Assembly: GCA_000432915.1 (NCBI GenBank)
Contig: HF995217.1
Span: forward strand, 4,677 to 12,561
Direction of reading: 5' to 3'
Length of the DNA stretch: 7,885 bases
Source of the DNA: Firmicutes bacterium CAG:194
GTDB taxonomy: Bacteria; Bacillota; Clostridia; Lachnospirales; Lachnospiraceae
Under the pieces are notes generated by a model. The model was not told the DNA's origin, made no database searches, and was given only the letters and a program-made list of their open reading frames with translations. Shown in pieces: positions 4,404 to 7,885 of the stretch. Both the position numbers and the translations under genes were made by a program. Positions within the stretch are counted from its first letter, which is position 1. Every line of letters begins with the position of its first letter.

Positions 4404-4558
4404 ATGATCCGTTCCTTTATTCTGTTCCTTACTTTCAGAGTCACTGTCCTGTGCCTTTCAAGTTCATCCGGGAACTTCCTATTCACAGATGAACCTTTCT
4501 GTCCTTGCCGAACTGCTGTGGCACCGGATAACTTCATTTCATAATAGCAGTCTGACAT
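4404..4558 (-). other. map-KOW intergenic region; no firm signal
   Basis: This 155-base gap has one moderate inverted repeat, GTTCATC (4462-4468) with GATGAAC (4488-4494), and a short one spanning the map stop codon, CTGACA (4552-4557) with TGTCAG (4568-4573). A TATTAT word (minus strand, near 4541-4546) resembles a -10 element but has no -35 partner at a usual distance. No T-run follows either repeat. I find no small open frame with a ribosome binding site. Its function, if any, is unknown. Confidence 0.35.
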
Positions 4559-5314
4559 TTATAACAGTGTCAGGATCTCAGGCTCACCGTCCGGTGTGAT
4601 GGCGATGGTGTTTTCGTAATGAGCGGAATAGGTTCCATCCTCTGTTACGACTGTCCAGTCATCATCCAGCCACTCCACATCGCTTCTTCCGATATTGATC
4701 ATCGGCTCGATTGCAAGTGTCATACCTGCACAAAGCTTAATTCCTTTTTTCTTCTGTCTGAAGTTCGGGATCTGTGGATCCTCATGTAAATGAGTTCCGA
4801 TTCCGTGTCCGACCAGATCTGTTACGATGCCATATCCGAACTGGCTGATATAATCGTCGATCCGATTGGAAATATCATACAGATGATTTCCGGCAACTGC
4901 CATTTTTATTCCCTCAAAAAAGCTCTGTTTTGTTCTGTCGATCAAAAGCTGTGCTTCCTCACTTACCTTTCCGATCGGATAGGTTCTTGCCGCATCGGAA
5001 TGATATCCTTTGTAGATCAGTCCTGCATCCAGGCTGACGATATCTCCTTCCTGCAGGATCCTGTCTGCTTTCGGAATTCCATGTACAACCTCGTCATTCA
5101 CGGAAACACAGATAGAAGCCGGATATCCGTTATAATGTAAGAAATTCGGCACACAATCATAACCTCTGATCAGCTTTTCTCCAAGCTGATCGATCTCGAG
5201 AGTAGAAATACCCGGTTTCACAAACTCTCCAAGCTTTGCGTGAACCTCTGCCAGAATCTTTCCGGAATCACGCATTAAACCAAGTTCTCTTGCGGATTTT
5301 ACTGTAACTGCCAT
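4559..5314 (-). CDS. map: Type I methionine aminopeptidase
   Basis: This enzyme removes the initiator methionine from nascent cytoplasmic proteins, using a two-metal centre. The 251-residue product has the type I length. All five metal ligands are readable: D96 (SLDAG), D107 (HSDAART), H170 (GHGIGTHLHE), E203 (AIEPM) and E234 (YEN). The substrate-contacting H78 (VVHGIP) and H177 are present too. There is no N-terminal zinc-finger or SEC-C extension, so this is the short form. The start is supported by GGGAG (5322-5326), 7 bases upstream and inside the 3' end of adk. The secY-adk-map order is widespread in Bacillota. A 155-base gap separates map from the next gene. Confidence 0.97.
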   Translation of the reverse strand: MAVTVKSARELGLMRDSGKILAEVHAKLGEFVKPGISTLEIDQLGEKLIRGYDCVPNFLHYNGYPASICVSVNDEVVHGIPKADRILQEGDIVSLDAGLIYKGYHSDAARTYPIGKVSEEAQLLIDRTKQSFFEGIKMAVAGNHLYDISNRIDDYISQFGYGIVTDLVGHGIGTHLHEDPQIPNFRQKKKGIKLCAGMTLAIEPMINIGRSDVEWLDDDWTVVTEDGTYSAHYENTIAITPDGEPEILTLL

Positions 5315-5316
5315 TT

Positions 5317-5961
5317 TTATTCTCCCAAAATTGCAACGATAGCTTTAAATACATCCTGCATATCGACTGTACCATCAACTGTTTTCAGCACACCCTTCTT
5401 TGTATAGAAGTCAATCAGTGGCTGTGTCTGTTTATGATAAACATCCAGACGGTTCTTCACTGTTTCCGGCTTGTCGTCATCACGAAGGATCAGCTCGCTG
5501 CCACATCTATCACATATTCCTTCTTTCTTTGGCGGAACATGTACAACATGATAGGTAGCTCCACAGGAAACACATGCACGTCTGCCTGACATTCTCTTTA
5601 CAATGTTTTCGTCCGGTACATCTACATCGATCGCATAATCGATAGACTCACCCAGCTCAGCAAGTGCCTTATCCAGTACTTCTGCCTGTGGGATTGTTCT
5701 TGGGAAACCATCCAGTACATAGCCGTTCTTGCAATCCGGCTGTGAAACTCTGTCAAGCAGGATCTTTACTGTCAGTTCATCCGGAACTAAAAGTCCCTGA
5801 TCCATATACTTCTTAGCTTCCATACCAAGCTCTGTACCGTTTTTGATGTTTGCTCTGAAAATATCGCCTGTTGATACGTGCGGAACACCGTATTTATCTG
5901 CGATCATTTTAGCCTGTGTTCCTTTTCCTGCGCCCGGAGCGCCTAACATAATGATTTTCAT
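5317..5961 (-). CDS. adk: Adenylate kinase, zinc-binding lid type
   Basis: Adenylate kinase interconverts ATP plus AMP with two ADP in the cytoplasm and balances adenine nucleotide pools. The 214-residue product starts MKIIMLGAPGAGKGT, with the P-loop GAPGAGKGT at residues 7-15. AMP-binding motifs follow at STGDIFR (30-36) and DGFPRT (84-89). The lid domain carries four cysteines, C130-x2-C133 and C150-x2-C153, the zinc-binding pattern found in Gram-positive enzymes and replaced by other residues in enterics. The ATG at 5961 is preferred to one 27 bases further upstream because GGAGG (5968-5972) sits 6 bases before it and the P-loop start matches the family. The stop is 2 bases from the map start. 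All key residues are present. Confidence 0.98.
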   Translation of the reverse strand: MKIIMLGAPGAGKGTQAKMIADKYGVPHVSTGDIFRANIKNGTELGMEAKKYMDQGLLVPDELTVKILLDRVSQPDCKNGYVLDGFPRTIPQAEVLDKALAELGESIDYAIDVDVPDENIVKRMSGRRACVSCGATYHVVHVPPKKEGICDRCGSELILRDDDKPETVKNRLDVYHKQTQPLIDFYTKKGVLKTVDGTVDMQDVFKAIVAILGE

Positions 5962-6063
5962 TTTTCTCCTCCACTTGTCTTTATGCACTATGACGAAAAC
6001 GACTCATGGGACAAGCGAATACTCACCTGCCCCAGAATACATTTGTCGTTTCAACTATTTCAT
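5962..6063 (-). other. secY-adk intergenic region with an inverted repeat
   Basis: This is one of only two sizeable gaps in the otherwise compact secY-infA block. The arms AAACGAC and GTCGTTT (5997-6003 and 6045-6051) could close a stem-loop of about 55 bases. Inside it, TGGG (6007-6010) can pair with CCCA (6031-6034), and GAATAC occurs twice (6017-6022 and 6035-6040). No T-run follows, so it does not look like an intrinsic terminator, and I find no convincing -35/-10 pair. It may be a processing site or mRNA structure, or have no function. Confidence 0.4.
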
Positions 6064-7383
6064 TTAAGCATTTAAAAAGCCTTTATAATTACGAACCAGC
6101 ATTAAGGACTCGATCTGTTTGATTGTCTCTAAGATTACGCTGACAATAATGATGAGACTTGTTCCGCCAAAGGAAACATTTGCACCAAATACTCCGTTAA
6201 AGAAGAACGGAATGACAGCGATAATGATAAGGCCAACAGCCCCGATAAAAATAATATAGTTCAAAATACCTGTCAAGTAATCTGTGGTTGGTTTACCAGG
6301 TCTGATTCCCGGGATAAAGCCACCCTGCTTTTTAATGTTATTGGATACTTCCAACGGATTAAATGTGATCGATGTGTAGAAGTATGCGAAAAATACAACC
6401 AATACAATGTAGATCACTAATCCTATGTTATAGATTGGAAGAGAAGGATTACACCAGTTACCCTGATTTAATACCTTTAATACCTCTCCCCAGAAGCCTG
6501 TTCCCTGATAACCTGCCAACTGACAGATCACGATCGGGAACTGCATCAGTGATGATGCAAAGATGATCGGAATAACACCTGCTGTGTTAATCTTCAGTGG
6601 AATGCTTGTTGACTGTCCGCCATAGGTTTTATGACCCTGGATCTTCTTTGCATACTGAACCGGGATTTTTCTGACGCCATCATTTAAAATGATAACAAGG
6701 ACAACCATTCCTACGATAATTGCCATGATAACAACTGCTGAGATCACCGACAATGTAATAGTAGATGCACTCTTTACGAACTGCTCATACAATGTAGCAA
6801 GATCGGATGGCATACGGGATACAATGTTGATCGTCAGTACGATTGAAATACCGTTACCGACACCATGCTCTGTGATCTGCTCACCGATCCACATGACAAA
6901 TGCACTACCTGCTGTCAGCGCTACGATAACCACGATATAATCCAGCACAACAGAATCCTTCTGCAGAAGTCCGCTGTTACCAAATCCGATCGCCATAGCT
7001 GCTGCTTCGATCAAAGAAAGACCAACTGTCACATAACGTGTGATCGTTGCGATTTTCTTTCTTCCATCTTCTCCATCCTTCTGCATTTCTTCCAGTTTCG
7101 GAATTGCGATCGTCAGAAGCTGCATGATAATGGAGCTTGTGATATATGGTGTGATATTCAATGCAAAAACTGACATGTTCATGAAAGAGCCACCGGTAAA
7201 TGCATCGAAAAAGTTAAATGCTCCGTTTGACTGAGCTGCAAACCAGTCAGCAAAATAAGTACGATTGACACCCGGAACAGGCAGCTGTGATCCAAAACGG
7301 ATCACAACTAACATTACCAGTGTAAACAACAGTCTGTTACGAATATCTTTGATCTTAAAAGCATTCTTTAAAGTTGTTAACAT
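6064..7383 (-). CDS. secY: Preprotein translocase channel subunit SecY
   Basis: SecY forms the protein-conducting channel of the inner membrane and works with SecE, SecG and SecA. The 439-residue product matches the usual length (about 430-440). Ten hydrophobic segments are visible, near residues 18-36, 72-94, 113-134, 146-166, 176-190, 209-233, 267-288, 317-337, 371-391 and 404-421. Family marks include LPVPGVN after helix 1, the plug-region run FDAFTGGSF (59-67), NITPYITSSIIMQLL at the start of helix 2, and the cytoplasmic C5 loop PGIRPGKPT whose Arg361 corresponds to the arginine needed for SecA function. The start overlaps the rplO stop by one base. Its ribosome binding site GAGGTGA (7388-7394) is encoded by the last codons of rplO, so translation is probably coupled. 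A 102-base gap precedes adk. Confidence 0.98.
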   Translation of the reverse strand: MLTTLKNAFKIKDIRNRLLFTLVMLVVIRFGSQLPVPGVNRTYFADWFAAQSNGAFNFFDAFTGGSFMNMSVFALNITPYITSSIIMQLLTIAIPKLEEMQKDGEDGRKKIATITRYVTVGLSLIEAAAMAIGFGNSGLLQKDSVVLDYIVVIVALTAGSAFVMWIGEQITEHGVGNGISIVLTINIVSRMPSDLATLYEQFVKSASTITLSVISAVVIMAIIVGMVVLVIILNDGVRKIPVQYAKKIQGHKTYGGQSTSIPLKINTAGVIPIIFASSLMQFPIVICQLAGYQGTGFWGEVLKVLNQGNWCNPSLPIYNIGLVIYIVLVVFFAYFYTSITFNPLEVSNNIKKQGGFIPGIRPGKPTTDYLTGILNYIIFIGAVGLIIIAVIPFFFNGVFGANVSFGGTSLIIIVSVILETIKQIESLMLVRNYKGFLNA

Positions 7384-7823
7384 TAGATCACCTCTACTGT
7401 TCCACCAACTGCCTCAATTTTTTCCTTAGCAGATGCGCTTACTGCATCAACTTTAACATTGAGCTTCTTGGTTATTTCTCCATTTCCGAGGATTTTAACT
7501 CCATCACGTGGGTTCTTAACGATACCAGCTTCCATTAAAGCTGCTACATCAACAGTAGCTCCATCTTCGAATTTATCTAATGCTGAAATATTAATACTAA
7601 CGATGTCTTTCGAATTGCGGTTCTTGAAGCCTCTCTTAGGAAGTCTTCTGTATAATGGCATCTGTCCACCTTCGAAACCAATTCTTGGTGCTCCGGAACG
7701 AGCCTTCTGTCCTTTGTGACCCTTACCAGCTGTCTTACCATTTCCTGAACCGTGTCCACGACCTCTTCTAAAATTATCACTGTGTTTAGAACCTGCTGCA
7801 GGCTGTAAATTTGATAATTCCAT
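7383..7823 (-). CDS. rplO: 50S ribosomal protein L15
   Basis: L15 is a late-assembling large-subunit protein that contacts 23S rRNA. The 146-residue product has the usual family length. Its basic, glycine-rich N-terminal arm (about residues 19-45, RGRGHGSGNGKTAGKGHKGQ) is followed by the L15 core motif GGQMPLYRRLPKRGF near residues 52-66. The C-terminal globular part ends with a KLNVKVDAVSASAKEKIEAVGG stretch, here given only in part as the family signature. The ATG is chosen because a strong AAGGAGGTG Shine-Dalgarno (GGAGG at 7831-7835) lies 7 bases upstream. The TAA stop shares its final A with the secY ATG (TAATG), an arrangement typical of translational coupling. Nothing is missing or odd. 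Confidence 0.97.
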   Translation of the reverse strand: MELSNLQPAAGSKHSDNFRRGRGHGSGNGKTAGKGHKGQKARSGAPRIGFEGGQMPLYRRLPKRGFKNRNSKDIVSINISALDKFEDGATVDVAALMEAGIVKNPRDGVKILGNGEITKKLNVKVDAVSASAKEKIEAVGGTVEVI

Positions 7824-7844
7824 TATGACACCTCCTTATCTGTT

Positions 7845-7885
7845 TTATGCTTCTTCAACTTTTACTAAGTGTCTTACCTGCTGAA
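7845..7885 (-). CDS. rpmD: 50S ribosomal protein L30, C-terminal end only (partial)
   Basis: Only the last 12 codons and the TAA stop (7845-7847) are inside the window; the gene continues beyond base 7885. The visible reading is QQVRHLVKVEEA, which fits the conserved C-terminal tail of bacterial L30 (a V-x-H-L-V-x-V-E core). L30 is a small protein of the large ribosomal subunit. Its position directly before rplO is the standard spc order (rpsE-rpmD-rplO-secY) and supports the call as much as the short peptide does. The stop is 21 bases from the rplO start, with the rplO ribosome binding site in the gap, so the two are co-transcribed. The fragment is too short to say anything about the rest of the protein. 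Confidence 0.88.
   Translation of the reverse strand, partial: QQVRHLVKVEEA

Noticed and set aside
4541..4573. Promoter before the KOW gene (TATTAT with CTGACA)
   Set aside because: The spacing is about 21 bases, outside the usual range, and CTGACA is already part of a short inverted repeat at the map stop.
5962..5988. Upstream ATG as the adk start
   Set aside because: It would add nine residues (MHKDKWRRK) before the canonical MKIIMLGAPG start, and the GGAGG is correctly spaced for 5961.

Overview
All genes in this window lie on the minus strand, so the operon reads from right to left. It is the 3' half of a bacterial spc-alpha ribosomal protein cluster: rpmD (3' end only), rplO, secY, adk, map, a KOW-domain gene, infA, rpmJ, rpsM, rpsK, rpsD, rpoA and rplQ, closed by an intrinsic terminator. 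The gene content is housekeeping and I see no phage, transposon, CRISPR or defence genes. Several traits point to Bacillota, class Clostridia, most likely Lachnospiraceae: moderate-to-low GC, strong GGAGG Shine-Dalgarno sites, rpsD inside the alpha cluster (Bacillus keeps it elsewhere), a small KOW gene between map and infA, a zinc-type adenylate kinase, and an L17 enlarged to 178 residues by an internal insertion. The family assignment is inference from protein recognition; genus is not called.

Right part (about 3908-7885): rpmD, rplO, secY, adk, map, KOW and infA are tightly packed. rplO and secY overlap by one base, adk and map are 2 bases apart, and KOW and infA are 1 base apart. Longer gaps occur only between secY and adk (102 bases) and between map and KOW (155 bases). 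The products combine ribosome assembly (L30, L15), the translocon channel (SecY), nucleotide metabolism (Adk), N-terminal methionine removal (Map) and translation initiation (IF-1).

Middle (about 3455-3907): a near-consensus promoter, TTGCAA-17-TATAAT with an extended TG, sits between infA and rpmJ. A 258-base hairpin-rich region follows between rpmJ and rpsM and carries a second, weaker promoter candidate. The distal genes rpmJ-rpsM-rpsK-rpsD-rpoA-rplQ can therefore probably be transcribed apart from the upstream cluster. This is the most interesting regulatory stretch.

Left part (1-3454): rpsM, rpsK, rpsD, rpoA and rplQ encode S13, S11, S4, the RNA polymerase alpha subunit and L17. They are separated by unusually long gaps (42, 166, 70 and 130 bases), most of which can form hairpins. 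Downstream of rplQ, a palindromic terminator is followed by a dense series of further inverted repeats to the edge of the window. No undescribed protein system is evident. The notable points are candidate RNA regulatory structures, short GC-rich hairpin repeats in the gaps, and the lineage-type L17 insertion.
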